DNA of 64,000 bases from Saksenaea vasiformis B4078 (taxonomy: Eukaryota > Mucoromycota > Mucoromycetes > Mucorales > Saksenaeaceae), in the NCBI GenBank assembly GCA_000697055.1, contig JNDT01001346.1, forward strand, positions 1 through 64,000. The letters are read 5' to 3'. The translations under genes were made by a program, and so were the position numbers. Position 1 is the stretch's first letter, and each line of letters begins with the position of its first letter. The notes beneath the pieces are model-generated. The model ran no database searches, was not told where the DNA came from, and was given only the letters and a program-made list of their open reading frames with translations. Below are positions 1 to 11,857 of the stretch, one piece after another.

Positions 1-366
1 ATCCTTGAAGGCACGACCGAAACCAAATGTATAGAAAAATGCACCGCGCATATTTGTCAGTCGCGCTACCCAGAAATCGGATCGGCAAACCACTCGGTCA
101 ACAATACCCATTGTGAGCCAGTCATTCGAAGGTTTGCTACCGACATATATTGAACGAAATTGTCGAGTGTGATTTGGCAGTTGATGGACACGAATGTATT
201 TGGTTTCTGCCTGGATCCATCGATTCAGATCCTTCGACGATGTCTGTCGATCGCTAAACAACTCCGTTAAACTGCTACTGTGCTTTGAGACGACAATTGC
301 CTGAGTCGGAATATATTCGCCAAGTCCTTCTCCATGTCCTCTGCTGCGGGTCTCATCGTGGCATCG
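1..366 (-). CDS. Mcm10-like replication factor, partial (continues beyond left edge)
   Basis: On the minus strand an open frame of about 120 codons runs off the left edge. It contains KYIRVHQLP, then NDWLTMGIVDR, then ARLTNMRG followed by FGFGRAF. This order fits the start of the Mcm10 OB-fold (R-x-x-x-LP, W-x-x-G, L-x-(D/N)-x-(K/R)G, FxFGxAF). Mcm10 binds ssDNA and dsDNA and helps activate the CMG helicase and load polymerase alpha at origins. The exon seems to begin near 366, after a short intron with donor GTAAGT near 421 and an AG at 368-367. I could not find a convincing first exon further upstream: the reading breaks into short stop-bound pieces above 440. The gene may therefore be 5'-truncated, or its N-terminal exons may be divergent. 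The zinc finger and C-terminus lie outside the window. The family call rests on motif order only. Confidence 0.5.
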
Positions 367-479
367 CTCATTGTTATCAAGTAGAAAACCACCTTTTTTT
401 TTTGAAAAATCCACCACTTACCTTTTTTTTTGCATGATGCACCAGTCACGCGCGACAGCCGCAAGTGTTCTATTCAGGT

Positions 480-2849
480 GCTAGTTTTTTGGTCATGGGT
501 GAATTCGACTTTGGTCGCCGTTAGCGTATAAATCATTTTCGAGCATTGCAAATATTCCAATGATAGGTACTATGACCAATGCTGCGAAAGAATATTTATT
601 GGTGTGAATAGCTAAAGGTTATTAATTATTCCAACTTGTGCGAAAGGTTGCTTGTGGTGAATATCCAAATCCTTCGAGGAGAACCCTCTGTTAGTGTAAC
701 GATTAGGAAGGACGATTGAACTGATCCGATCTATTTGTGTAGGCCGGTTTGAGGTCGTAATTCAATACACATTTTTCTCGGTGTTGACAGATGCGACCTT
801 TAAAATATAATGGTGCCTGCACCTATCGTTGGTAACAGTTGTGACATATCCAGGGGAGGGAGCATTATTAATGATATTACATGGAAGAAGTGTTTTTTAT
901 CTGGGACTTGAGGCAATTCTGCGCCAGTTTTAAACATATTTGCGCCGCCTCTGAATAAGCTTTACGGTGGAAGTAATTTTTGTTGAGGCCGCATTCTTTG
1001 GATCCTGTATGGGGAAAAGGCACTTTTGCATCAACTCAAAGCGCGCTGTTATAGTTCATTGTTATCCATGTACCACAGGAACACGTTCCAGATAACGGGA
1101 TGTGATCGATATTTAGGGGAAGAAAGGGACCTTTTCTTTTCATGAATTTTATTCGACTGCAATTATCTTTACGGCAACAGGTATTCATCGTTACCGTCAT
1201 GTCTGAGTAAAGTGTTTCCAGGCACAAGCGGCGAAGGACATCAACGTACCATTTCATTTACTAACCGTGAAACGTTTTGCATGCAACTCCAATAAATTTG
1301 TGTCCATGGAGGACGAAGTTCATATAAGCTATATGTGATGGCTTTAGCTAAGTAAGTATGCTTGTTTTCCTTTTAAGAGCAATATTGGTTCTTTCTGGAC
1401 GCACGGTTTGTTTAGAGTAGTGTAAAACGTATTCCAGTAAACTGCACATAAGATGTCAGATAGATACTTGCCCGGTTTAACAATCAAAGGCTCACCGCTT
1501 CGCTCTTGACCTTTCAAATTTTAGTTTACCTACCGATCTGTGCCTTTTGAAATTTGCCCCGTGTCTTCTAAACATAGTACATCCAAAGATGACAAATGTT
1601 CGCTTTCTTGAAACTTCAATAGTTTCCTGTTTGATGGCAGTTTTCGATGCCCTTTGTTCAGGGAAGAACGGGGAAGTGATTCAGGAGAGGGATCAACACT
1701 ATGTTGCTGCCAATTAGCCGGGTTTCCTGAAGCAGATGAAAGGATATAATATATCCAGCCTGTATTTGCCTGCTTTTTACTCCGTTGATCAGAATATTTG
1801 CCAAAGCTTCGACGGCTCTCTCTGCCTATGGAAATTGAAGAGTATCCCTAGCTTGGAAATATTACCTGTCAGGTTTTTCACGCTAATTGTTACTGTAGAC
1901 TTCTCCCGTCACTCAATCGTTCCCAATCGTTGTGACGCCTGTTACGTTTTCTGAACATGTTGTCTTTTCACTTTTTTGGGAAACCGGTGTATTGGTAATG
2001 CTCCCACGTAGAGTATCATTTTACTTGATATGCTTCGTTCCCATGACTCTCTGCCGCTGTAAAGTTCTGGATGATGCCAGGATCTACTGTGCGCAATCTC
2101 GACGTCTTCAGACTGAGAAAGATAGTCCATATCATGGCAATCATTCTTAGATTTTTGCCTCAAAATGAAGATCCACAGATAGATTCTCTATGACAAATGG
2201 GTTCAGAAGGAATATTCATTGTTCATGAGCATTCAAAGAATCGGTTTCACTGTGAAATGAAGTTGATGAAACGCGTCCTCAATGGATACTTCATGTACCT
2301 TTTCGCTCGCCAGCTTTTGAGACGATTATCCCTGCTTCTATTTGCTCATTAATTAACTAGATAGATATTGCACTCAACATCATTCAACTTCTACAATGGA
2401 TTGCTGAATTCTGCATTGCTTCATATCCTTGCAGCTGTTAAAAAGGTACCCATTTCATGCAAATCATTGAACGACATTTCAGTGAAACATTCACCGTGGA
2501 TTTTGTGCGATACAGATATCACGATGCCCAATGGGGGGTTAGGGTGATCCACAGGTTTTATTTCGTTGAACCATGAGTGATCTCTATTATACTTGCGTAA
2601 ATCGAGCCCGTCAGGGAGCAGAGCCCGCGTAATGTTCAATCCGTTCTCAAGCGAAAATCTAGTTCTTCATGAGACGTGAATTCAACCAGAAAAAAAAAAA
2701 AGAAAAAAAAGGACATATCCAATAAACACTGATAATTTCTTGGCAAGAGGAAGATTTTATTGACGCAAAGCAGCTTATTATCTGGATGAAACCACTTTTG
2801 TTATCTTCGGTAGGTGGACGTATCTACCAAGAATAGTTGATGAGATACA
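480..2849. other. Gene-free stretch
   Basis: No frame here exceeds about 75 codons and none shows a recognisable motif. An A-rich run lies at about 2690-2712. The stretch looks like intergenic or fully decayed DNA. Confidence 0.4.
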
Positions 2850-4443
2850 TCAGATTCCTATATTTTGTATACCTCTCTTAAGGGAGACACCAGCTTCCGC
2901 AGAAAAATTGATGTAACCTTCCGGCCCTTTTGCAATATGATGTGCATTCTTCTCCTTCTTTTTCGGCTCCCAGGCAGTACGACAGTAGACACAGGTCACA
3001 TCAGAACCGCGTGCAGCTCTCCAAGCATCGAAACAGACCTAACATAACATTAGAACAGCTAAAAAAAAAAAAAAAAATAGCAATTCATACCTGATGAATA
3101 TTGTTGCGGCAACTTCTGCAGAATACGATGGTATCAATTTCTTCTTCTTTAAATTCTTCAAAGCAAATTGGACAATCAGAGGTGTTTAACGGGCGTCTAT
3201 TTAAAATAGAAGAGAGCAGATGAATGCTATGACTTTACAGTCCACTTGCTTACCTCTCGACATTTTCATCCGTTTCGGGCGTCTCTTCTTCACCATACAG
3301 CTTTGATTTGATACGTTTCTGCAGTTGTTCATCAGCCTGCGAGACATGTTAAAAAAGAAGATTGATGGTTGCCTCCTTCTTTCTTACCAATACGCTGGGG
3401 TCAGGAGTACACTGTTGGTACATTTGCTCAAGGTCCTGTAGCACGACGCTATGAGTATATCCCTGTGCATAATCGTACGCGAGCTTACTCTGGTTGTAAG
3501 GCGAAGCTGCTTGAATGCATTTGCAGACGGTTGAAGATGGAATACTTTCAAAAGGATCATGATAATATGTTTGCAATGGGAACGACGGGTGTTGAAGTCC
3601 ATACAGTTACAACTCATACGTTTACCGATTCGGACAGAATAAAACTACAGGCAAAGTTAATGTTGTTATTTGGATTCTCAGCTTACGTTCGCAGTGCTTC
3701 CTAAAACTGGATCGATATTATGTTAGACTTAAAACGGTGATGCTGCAATGGATTTACCATCGAAGCGTTCGTTGTACTGATCAGTGCGTTCCCTGCCAAC
3801 AACGCACATGCGTTGCTTACGCGCTCGCTTGATTCGGCCGAGCATTTGCTATATAACGAAGAGAAATTAAATATTTGGAAATAAAAATGCAATACGATAT
3901 TACAGGCGAAATTTCTTCTGGATATTCAATCATCTCATCATCGTCATCGTTCTGTTCATCCCGCTCCTGCTTCTTCTTAGACGCCACGTGCTTCTTGCGT
4001 GCAGGCCCGGTTTCCGCAGCATCAGACGCTTTTGTTTTGCGTTTGATGCTTTTCTTTCGTTCCGAAGATGGACCAGCACTGGCCTCACCCTGTGAAATTT
4101 TCTTGGTACTTTTTGCTTTTCTAGATCGCGTAGTTTTCTTTCGCAGCATCTTGCTCGACTCTGCAACAGTTGACTCGTGAATGGCAGTAGTAGCTGCTTC
4201 GATCTTCACAGAGGAATCCTCATCCATTTGCACCACCTGTTGCAAATTATTTGAAATGGATTCAGCATGCTTCCTGGTTTGTGATCTCGTGATGCGCGCC
4301 GGCTGCGCCGCAAGCGGCTGCTTTCCCTTCTTTGAGTGTATAGTCCCCGTCTCAGTCTGCATGGCGGTTGTTGCACTGCGACTGGCCTAAAAGTGATGAA
4401 CGTAAGAATGCAATGACATTGGATTGTTTGAATAATTTACCAT
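2850..4443 (-). CDS. SWIM zinc finger plus RING protein (MEX/ZSWIM2-like E3 ubiquitin ligase)
   Basis: Nine exons join in phase to give 390 residues. The exons are 4443-4441, 4386-3904, 3848-3758, 3700-3687, 3644-3489, 3435-3388, 3336-3254, 3196-3091 and 3038-2850. The N-terminal ~160 residues are basic, acidic and Ser-rich. A basic block (LGRIKRARKQRM) leads into a SWIM zinc finger, CNCMDFNTRRSHCKH (C-x-C-x9-C-x-H), then a helical linker (DLEQMYQQCTPDPSVL) and a C-terminal RING with DCPIC, FCRSCRNNIHQVCFDAW and CVYCR. SWIM plus RING is the layout of MEX-type E3 ligases, so transfer of ubiquitin is likely; the substrate is unknown. The start codon is alone in the first coding exon, with donor GTAAAT directly after ATG; splicing gives MASRSATTAMQTETG. 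Exon 4 is only 14 nt. A start at the internal ATG at 4362 would also give an intact protein. Confidence 0.85.
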
Positions 4444-4663
4444 GATTGAGCGGAAGAGTGAAGGATAAACGCCTTGGGAAATTGTTTCTCCTTGCATTAA
4501 TGCTGTCAGAGGTAAATATTTTAACCGATTGGAGAAATCCTGTTGGCGTTACGTTAACAACACACAGTCTCTTTGTTGTGTTGCCAATGCCACTACAACA
4601 GCTGGTGTGTCTTCCTATAGCAGTTTCTCCAGTAGGAGTGTACGGAACCAAGTTACTCCCCTC

Positions 4664-5287
4664 TAAAGAAGACAAACCTTCGCAGCGGCGAACATGACGA
4701 CGAATTGACGTCTTTATTGCACACTGCTCCAAATCTGGTGCTATCATGTAAGTCCTGAGATAACCAAAAAAAGAAAGGGAAGGATACCTAAAGAAGACAA
4801 ACCTTCGCAGCGGCGAACATGACGACGAATTGACGTCTTTATTGCACACTGCTCCAAATCTGGTGCTATCATGTAAGTCCTGAGATAACCAAAAAAAGAA
4901 AGGGAAGGATACCTAAAGAAGACAAACCTTCGCAGCGGCGAACATGACGACGAATTGACGTCTTTATTGCACACTGCTCCAAATCTGGTGCTATCATGTA
5001 AGTCCTGAGATAACCAAAAAAAGAAAGGGAAGGATACCTAAAGAAGACAAACCTTCGCAGCGGCGAACATGACGACGAATTGACGTCTTTATTGCACACT
5101 GCTCCAAATCTGGTGCTATCATGTAAGTCCTGAGATAACCAAAAAAAGAAAGGGAAGGATACCTAAAGAAGACAAACCTTCGCAGCGGCGAACATGACGA
5201 CGAATTGACGTCTTTATTGCACACTGCTCCAAATCTGGTGCTATCATGTAAGTCCTGAGATAACCAAAAAAAGAAAGGGAAGGATAC
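4664..5287. repeat. Five tandem copies of a 125 bp unit (minisatellite)
   Basis: Units begin at 4664, 4789, 4914, 5039 and 5164 (each from taaagaagac) and read as identical by eye; the last stops at 5287 before unique sequence. 125 is not a multiple of three. On the minus strand each unit holds a 33 nt pyrimidine-rich segment bounded by AG|GTATCC and TTATCTCAG|GAC, and a 92 nt segment with the coding-like reading TYMIAPDLEQCAIKTSIRR. On the plus strand each unit has TATCAT|GTAAGT, a perfect splice-donor look-alike. The array lies just upstream of the start codon of the SWIM-RING gene. Confidence 0.95.
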
Positions 5288-5889
5288 GCCAGTTGATGGA
5301 GTGGTTGAAAACGTGCAGCGACCAGAGCATTGACGGCGAGCTTACTGTAGACCAAATCAATACATTTTAAAGGAAGGTCACCTGTGTTTGACACGTCTGA
5401 GGACTTGCGTTAATCTTGCATACCTGCATATATCCATATCCACGTGCCTGTACTATTTATCAGTTTTAGAAGGGGACTTTTATCATAATGACCATTTCGT
5501 TTTGTACGAAGATGGAAAGGGGAACTACTGCTGATGAATATGGCAGGCCAGACCGTATCGACTATATCGTTGATGAAAACCAGTATCGAGTTGAAACATT
5601 ATACTCTCGTACTTAGTATTTGTCTACATCGCCTCAAGGAAGGGACACAGAACGGATACTATGCAGACAGAAAATAGCATAAACGCCGACATCGACGTCG
5701 CACTGAGTAAGCGATACATGGATGCAGTACAAAGCGAGAATATTCAAGCTACCGTTTGAGAAGAAGTGCTTGAGCATCTCTGCCGCTGCAAAGCGGGCTA
5801 AAGGCCTACCATTCACGTAGCATAAAAATGGATATCTAATACGAGAGGCACAACCTGGTAGCGTTTTCGAGAAACGTGCGGCCACTGGT
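5288..5889. other. Gene-free stretch
   Basis: Unique sequence after the tandem array. On the minus strand a frame runs from about 5394 into the array (KLAVNALVAARFQPLHQL) and could be an upstream exon joined to the repeated one, but no gene can be closed. Confidence 0.3.
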
Positions 5890-6650
5890 CAGTCACATCT
5901 TCTCGATAAAAGGTGTAAAAAAGAGCTTTCTAGATTACACCGATAAGAGCCTGTCAGCATTTTACAACAGATGATGAAGAAACGGTGGCAGGCATCTACA
6001 GGACCCAAGGTAAGCCAAAAGGACTGTGCATGATTTTGGGAGAGAACACTATAACCTGTCTCAGAAAAGCCTAGCTTCAGCCTGTAGACGGGATTATCAG
6101 GAAGAAAGTCCAGGAGTAGCTCGGTGGGATTCGTGGATGGGAGAGATCCAATACGAATTTTATGAGAAACTGTTCTTTGTTATGAATCTGCCTTTTGTAT
6201 TAACGTAGTATGGACCCATCAAAGAACGCTTTATCTGCAGTGGCCAAAGTCCCCAAAACGAGAGTGATTTCTTCTGCAGCTTGCAGCTTCCATACCTCTA
6301 AACAATTAAAAGAAAAGACGAGATGATGTTCCGCATATGAGCAAAAGGACAGTCGCAGGGCATCATATCTGTTTTCTCAAGGATGCAATGGATGGAATGG
6401 GTCAATATCCGCATCTTACTGTTTATGCCAATCGTTATATATCCGAAGATCATATGTGCATCACTCAATTCGGTACTGAACACATTTTAAAAGACATGCG
6501 TCACCGGTTAGAGGGTAGGTCTCTCATACGTTCAGTGTATGTACTAACGCTTTGTGCAATCCACCACTGTTTATCCACAAACTGCGTGGAAAAGGCAGAC
6601 TGATGATGGCCAACTGTGACCTCGCTCGGTGTATCCGAAAGAAATTCCCT
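5890..6650 (+). mobile_element. Decayed IS630/Tc1-like DDE transposase relic
   Basis: Pieces in several plus-strand frames follow the order of IS630-type transposases common in Mucorales. They are a helix-turn-helix-like part (REHYNLSQKSLASACRRD), a stretch before the first catalytic Asp (WDSWMGEIQYEFYEKLFF), VAKVPKTR, and GHHICFLKDAMDGMGQYPHL, which matches the segment before the second Asp. Stops and frame changes separate the pieces, and neither the D-N-A-P-I-H motif nor the Pro-rich PPYSPELNPIE motif survives intact. It cannot encode an active enzyme. No terminal inverted repeats were seen. The assignment rests on remembered family patterns. Confidence 0.45.
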
Positions 6651-7620
6651 TTGCAAATGTCAGCAGCACATGTAACATGCGGCATTCTTATTGCAGATGA
6701 TAACGTTTATTCCGCTTCACTTGCTCTGCTGGTCGTTCATGCTTGAATACGGATTAATCACATCAGGCCCTACGTCGAGATTACATCAAACGACCTTTCA
6801 AGACAGGATATAACAACATGGCATATTAAGATAACTGATTCTACCAACAATGAAGACCATGTATGTGTTTATGAAGGAGCCGCTCGAAATGGCGACTAGT
6901 CGGAAAGGTACTTTCGCTTGCCGCACCATGAAGAGGAATCGAATGGCTGAACTTTACTGTAAGACGCAATGCTGGGGTCTGTTGTCCACAAACGCACCGC
7001 ATGTATTTCAAGATCGTAAATCTTCGTTAAGCCAGTGCTTGCATTCGTGGAATAGACTCATATACGTATGTAGTTTATAACCGACATAGCAGCACTCCAA
7101 TAGCTCCACCACCATCTGCACATAGTCAGCGTAGGCATGATCGTAGGTTGCTGTGGTGTTCCATCTATATCAACCGCGTAATCGTTGTTAGTAGCACAGA
7201 GATGTACTTGTGTAATAAAAACGCAAACAAATATTGATCAAACTCGCACTGTGCATCCAGCATCCGCATAGAGACTGTTTGTGAATGTGGCTATCGCGCT
7301 CTGTGATACCAATTAGACATAACAGACTTCATCCATGTGATTGGTTATTGCCAAAAACTTGACAAATTCTAAATCCATGCAGTTTGTCTCGATATAAGCT
7401 TACGTAATGACTCCGTATCTGATCTGATTCCCAAAAAATGCTTTATTTTTTTGTTATTTTTTTTTGCTAAATGTTGTAAAGAAACTGTACAAGTTTTGAA
7501 TGATAAAAAGGTGCAATATAGTACAAAGGGTGGTGTGGGAAGAAAAGGGTAAATCAGCGGTGAAAAAAAAACCAAGTAGTCTAAGTGATTCTTTTTTTTT
7601 CTGTCTTACGGTAGTAGAGC
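6651..7620. other. Gene-free stretch
   Basis: Only short frames (up to 76 codons, 6850-7080) without motifs. The last 150 bases are the 3' flank of the mitoferrin gene. Confidence 0.35.
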
Positions 7621-7623
7621 GTA

Positions 7624-8725
7624 TTAAAGACGTAGAAGTTTGTTGTTATCTCTCGCGGCTTCTTGAACGCCAATAAACCATTTGAAATATTCGTACACAC
7701 TCCAACTGATGGCAGCACTGGGCATGTGTGTCAGTACTCTCGGTTTAAATCCCCTGAAAAATCCTCGCATTCCATAGCGTTCGTGAATAATTCTAACGGC
7801 GTCTCGCAATCCTGTTGCTGATCGAATTTGTGGATCATTGCTACTGCCTCGGGTCTGCAACAATGTCTTTACAACATCCAGTGGTGTAGTTACAGAAGAA
7901 GCGATTGCACCGGCCAAGGCACCAGCAACAACGTGTGTCTTTGGATGATAATCACCGTTGGGATTAAGTGCTTTGCGGAAGTATTCATAGGTGGCAAATT
8001 GTATGGATTGGAAAGGGACGGAAATTGTCAAAGTAGTTGGCAGCGAGATGTAAAACGCGGTGAGACCTTCTTTGCGGTAGACCTTGCGAGCACATTCGCG
8101 AATAGATCGGTACGCACAGTCACAAAGCTGCATACGTTGCTTCACCACTAATAATAATAAACAACAATGATTAATAACGCGCCCTCACTTTACTCTCTCT
8201 TTTTTTCTTCTTTTTCGTTAATACATACCATCAAAAGGATTCATCAATGTATCATGAGCAAGCGTAGCACATGCACCCGCAGCGGCTGTAGCAAGCACAT
8301 GTTGTCCCGGTCGGTTTGCTCCAAAAGATTCCTTGGCAGCTTCATATGTCGCGAAATGCAAAGCATGGGCTGGACCAGCGCCCAAGATAACTGACTGAAC
8401 GCCCCGCCACAGATTACCAGAAGTTGCTCGGAATGACTTGAATGCAGTAGATTGAACAACGACAGAGGAATGAGGTAAAGCGGCAGCAAGAACTGGGGGC
8501 CTTGCGGTTTGTATAACTTGCATTCGGGTCTATTTCATGAGAAATAGTTAGAAAAACATTTACCCTTCTTTTTTTTTTAAGAGATATGCTGTGTGTGTGT
8601 ACCTTGATACTATCCATGGGGTAAATAGCACAGTGTTCAGCAATACCAGCTAGGGCACCTGCAACAGCATTTTGTGCCAAAGAGGAGGATGGCCCCAGGG
8701 ATTCGTAGTCGTATTCTTCTGCCAT
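7624..8725 (-). CDS. Mitoferrin, mitochondrial iron carrier (Mrs3/4 type)
   Basis: Three exons (8725-8603, 8529-8229, 8147-7624) give 315 residues. Three mitochondrial carrier repeats are present, each with its P-x-(D/E)-x-x-(K/R) signature after the odd-numbered helix: YPMDSIK, NPFDVVK and TPLDVVK. The N-terminus EEYDYESLG followed by AGALAGIAEHCAIYPMDSIK, and TPLDVVKTLLQTRG in repeat 3, are typical of the Mrs3/Mrs4/mitoferrin branch rather than other SLC25 carriers. The protein should span the inner mitochondrial membrane with six helices and bring Fe(II) into the matrix for heme and Fe-S cluster synthesis. The length (about 300) fits the family. Splice sites are GT-AG, and the start is the first ATG of the frame. 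Confidence 0.93.
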
Positions 8726-11210
8726 AAGGATTAAACGTGGGGAAGTAAAAGAGAAAAAAAGAGAAAACGGAAAGACGGAAAAGTTTTAATGGTGGGCTTT
8801 TAAATAATTGGAGACCCAGGATCTGATTAGACAGCCTATCACCATTCTCGCCGCATAGCCCCGCAACGGCTTTACTAATTAAGGTGAATCTGATATCGCC
8901 CTCTCTTCCTCACCCCTGTCATCCTCCAATACAAACAATTCCCATTCCTGCCTTCTTATCAGATGCTTCATGTCATACACTTTTATATGATCACGTTGTA
9001 CATTACTTTTTCTTTAAAGCAAACTGCCCTCTCCACCCAACGTTGCTCGGCGGTCCGCCGATACTTGGACTTCTCCGACTGCTGAGTTGCATGTTTTTTA
9101 ACGTGTCACAAATGAATTCTGTAACGGGGGAAAAGACATGGCCCGTCATGAGGGCAAAATAAATAAAAAAAGTTTTGCCGCTGGGGGCGCAGAGGACAGA
9201 TCTGATAAACCATGACACGGACTATATCGGCCAATGAAATTTCTCTGTGGCTTGCTTATCTTATCGTTTGTCTGTGACACCCTGAAGTTTTGCCCTACCA
9301 TCTTTTTTATGATCAAATGTTTACAATGTACGATCCCTTTGTGAAATGTATGTTGCTTGTTGCTGCATTGGAGTAGATAACGCGAATGAAAGGGAATGAG
9401 GAAAGGAAGAATGAAAAGAAAGGTACACACGTGCCGCAAATCCTATCCTTACTAAGCAATCTCCGCATTGGAGGACGCGGTTAACCTTATCACGAAAACT
9501 CCGGATTTCCATCTCCACTGCGGCATTTTGAAAAAAAAAATGAAAATGAAGATGGCTGGCACCTATCGACGCTTCTTTAGCAGTTACTACTGACACCACG
9601 CTCACCCTCACTTCTAGATAGTGGATCCTAAGAAACATTAGCGTTGATTATGAAGTCGTCAATTTTATTAAAGATGCTTCTCGTGCTGTCATTTTCTTTT
9701 TATATGAAAGAAGTACGGACACCATGACAAGCTACCCGTTTGCACATGAGAACTGAAAGTAGTTGGTACGCAATGATGAGACCCACCAGCTGATGAATAT
9801 TAGCCCAGATCTTGTTCCACTTGTCGCTCTGGATGCTTCTCAGCGTGAAGCCTCGGGTGGCAGCGAAAGTTGCTCAATGTGGCAATCAAGAGAAAGGATA
9901 CGGTCGCTACAGCTATCGAACACAAATTGGTTTTCAGGAGGATGCGCAGGCTCAAAGAGTTGCTTGAACACGGAGCAAGGTTGAGATCACCGAATTGCCG
10001 AGAAACCGCGAACCAGTGAAGCAGTTGGCCTTGAATGAAAAGCATGTGAAAGTAATCCTTTGGATGGTATGGACGAGACAATGAACATCTTCCGCAAAAA
10101 GTATATGAATCATAAGATCAACAAACAATAATGCGCGACTATGCAATGGACGCATGATCTTTGTTTTCTCGGAAGACTTGGCGGCCAGAGACACATGCCC
10201 TTTTTTCTTGTCAGCAACTGCGTTGTTTCATTACACTCATCGTGGGTATATGTTCTGCAACGCATCCTAATAATGATACACCATGTGGGGGATAACGGTG
10301 AACGCCAACAACTCGTGGGATGAGATCATTTAGCGAATACACGAGATACCTTATGGACATCAGCGATATAGATATGCGATCAACACTTCTGCTAGAGCTC
10401 TCTCAATTTGGCCTTGATCATAAAGCCACGTCGAAACATAAGAAAAATAATAAGGGTGCTGTTGGATGACGTTGGGGCTTTAATATTGGGGAGCTTACAC
10501 AAATTAGGTTGAGTGTTATAAAAAAAAAAGATCCTGTCCTGTAAAGGATGACGGCAGAACTACATTTCCAGCTGTGAAAGATGATACCATCGGTATACTT
10601 GATAATCTACAGAGAATGGACTATTTGACCCGGTCATGCGTGACCGTTTCATAGGTAGTAGGCTCCTGATTTATATATATGTACGCCACCTACAGTTAGC
10701 TTCAAGCACAGTAGAGGCGGCAGCAGTGTACGTTCTGGCGATAGGGGTGAAAATACATTCGTTCAAGTGATCTATCAGCCGTCACTTCATAGACTATACA
10801 AGCTTAGCCAAAAAAAAAAAATTGACTATGTAATTCATCGCAATTGTTCTCGTCTGGCAACCAACTAAGACTAAAATATTTAATCAAGCGCTGTAAAAAT
10901 AGACATGAATCCAGAATGAAAGCGGACGGGCTGTATGAAAAAAAAAAAAGCAGAAGCTATATAGTAACCATTGAGAATCAGTATCATACAACCATGATGA
11001 CTTGATCCGGCACTTGAGGTAATTTCATCTCCTCCACGTCTATGTACACCGTTCATCGTTAACACTGTTTATGATTTATCACTCGAACTCCTGTTAAAGC
11101 AGGTAGCCGGAAGGTCAAGAAGGCATACGCAGTGAAAGTCCTCTTTTTATATTTGTTCATACGCTCGTTTTGGTATCTCAGTAAGAGAAGATCGAGAGAG
11201 AACCCATCCA
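8726..11210. other. Gene-free stretch
   Basis: About 2.5 kb with no gene I can support. Short frames at 9146-9638 (-) and 9763-9984 (+) show no family motif; the reading near 9850-9960 (+), QCGNQEKGYGRYSYR, looks like a transposon remnant but could not be placed. A-runs occur at 10511, 10810 and 10938. Confidence 0.35.
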
Positions 11211-11857
11211 TCACACGCAAGGCGGCAGCTCCTCGCTTCTACTCTTCATGCAAGCCAACTGATGGAGCACTGTATCGATGCGTTCTGGTGTACATTCGGT
11301 TTCCGGGCTGGGATCCAAGTACATAATTTTATCGAATCCTTCCAGAACTTCATCCGAGGGTGGTCGATAGGTCTTTATAAATCGATGGAGGATCTGTACT
11401 CCATTTGTACCAATGACACCTGTTGGGTGATCTGTACGTCGCTCGATTCGTGAAGTACATTCCTACATGGGAAACAGTTAGTTCCCGAAAAGCTTTGCGC
11501 AGCACTGCACCTCCGCAGTAGCCGTAAAGATAATGCAATCAACGGGTACTTGATATTGCTTTGCAAGATCGATCCACGTTTTTCTCTGTTTTTCGTCGAA
11601 GTTACAGCGATCCACAACCACATTGTAACGTTCATCGAGAAACTGACGCGTGTAGCGTTCGCAGCTTTTGCGCGATTTCATATCGTCCTGGTTTACTCGA
11701 CGCCATTCCTTGTGAGAATTTCAGTCATCAGCTACTTATTCATCCAAAAAGTATGTGCTGTTTTACTTACTGGTCGACATTGGATAAGTTTGTTAGAAAA
11801 TGTACTTTTACCGGAACCTGGTAGGCCCACAAGCACAAGCATACGGTTGGCAGACAT
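11211..11857 (-). CDS. Small P-loop kinase, PNK-like AAA domain protein
   Basis: Three exons (11857-11771, 11708-11511, 11462-11211) give 178 residues. A Walker A motif (GLPGSGKST) sits at residues 11-19. EWRRVNQDDMKSRKSCE follows, then NVVVDRCNFDEKQRKTWIDL, which matches the acceptor-binding and VDxxN region of the polynucleotide-kinase-like family found alone in fungi or fused to aprataxin domains in plants. The basic lid RRTDHPTG and the C-terminal YRPPSDEVLEGFDKI also fit. It probably phosphorylates a 5'-hydroxyl end or a related small substrate; the substrate is inferred. There is no phosphatase or HIT domain. The third exon's upstream intron uses a weak donor (GTGCAG), yet the phase is kept on both sides. 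Confidence 0.75.

Noticed and set aside
3369..3704. 111-codon plus frame
   Set aside because: It is the antisense shadow of the SWIM zinc-finger exons, which show clear family motifs on the minus strand.
4352..5394. Series of 76-165 codon minus frames across the tandem array
   Set aside because: They are the same repeated unit read through its frame change and are not separate genes. The reading extending past 4700 runs through the first intron of the SWIM-RING gene in another frame.
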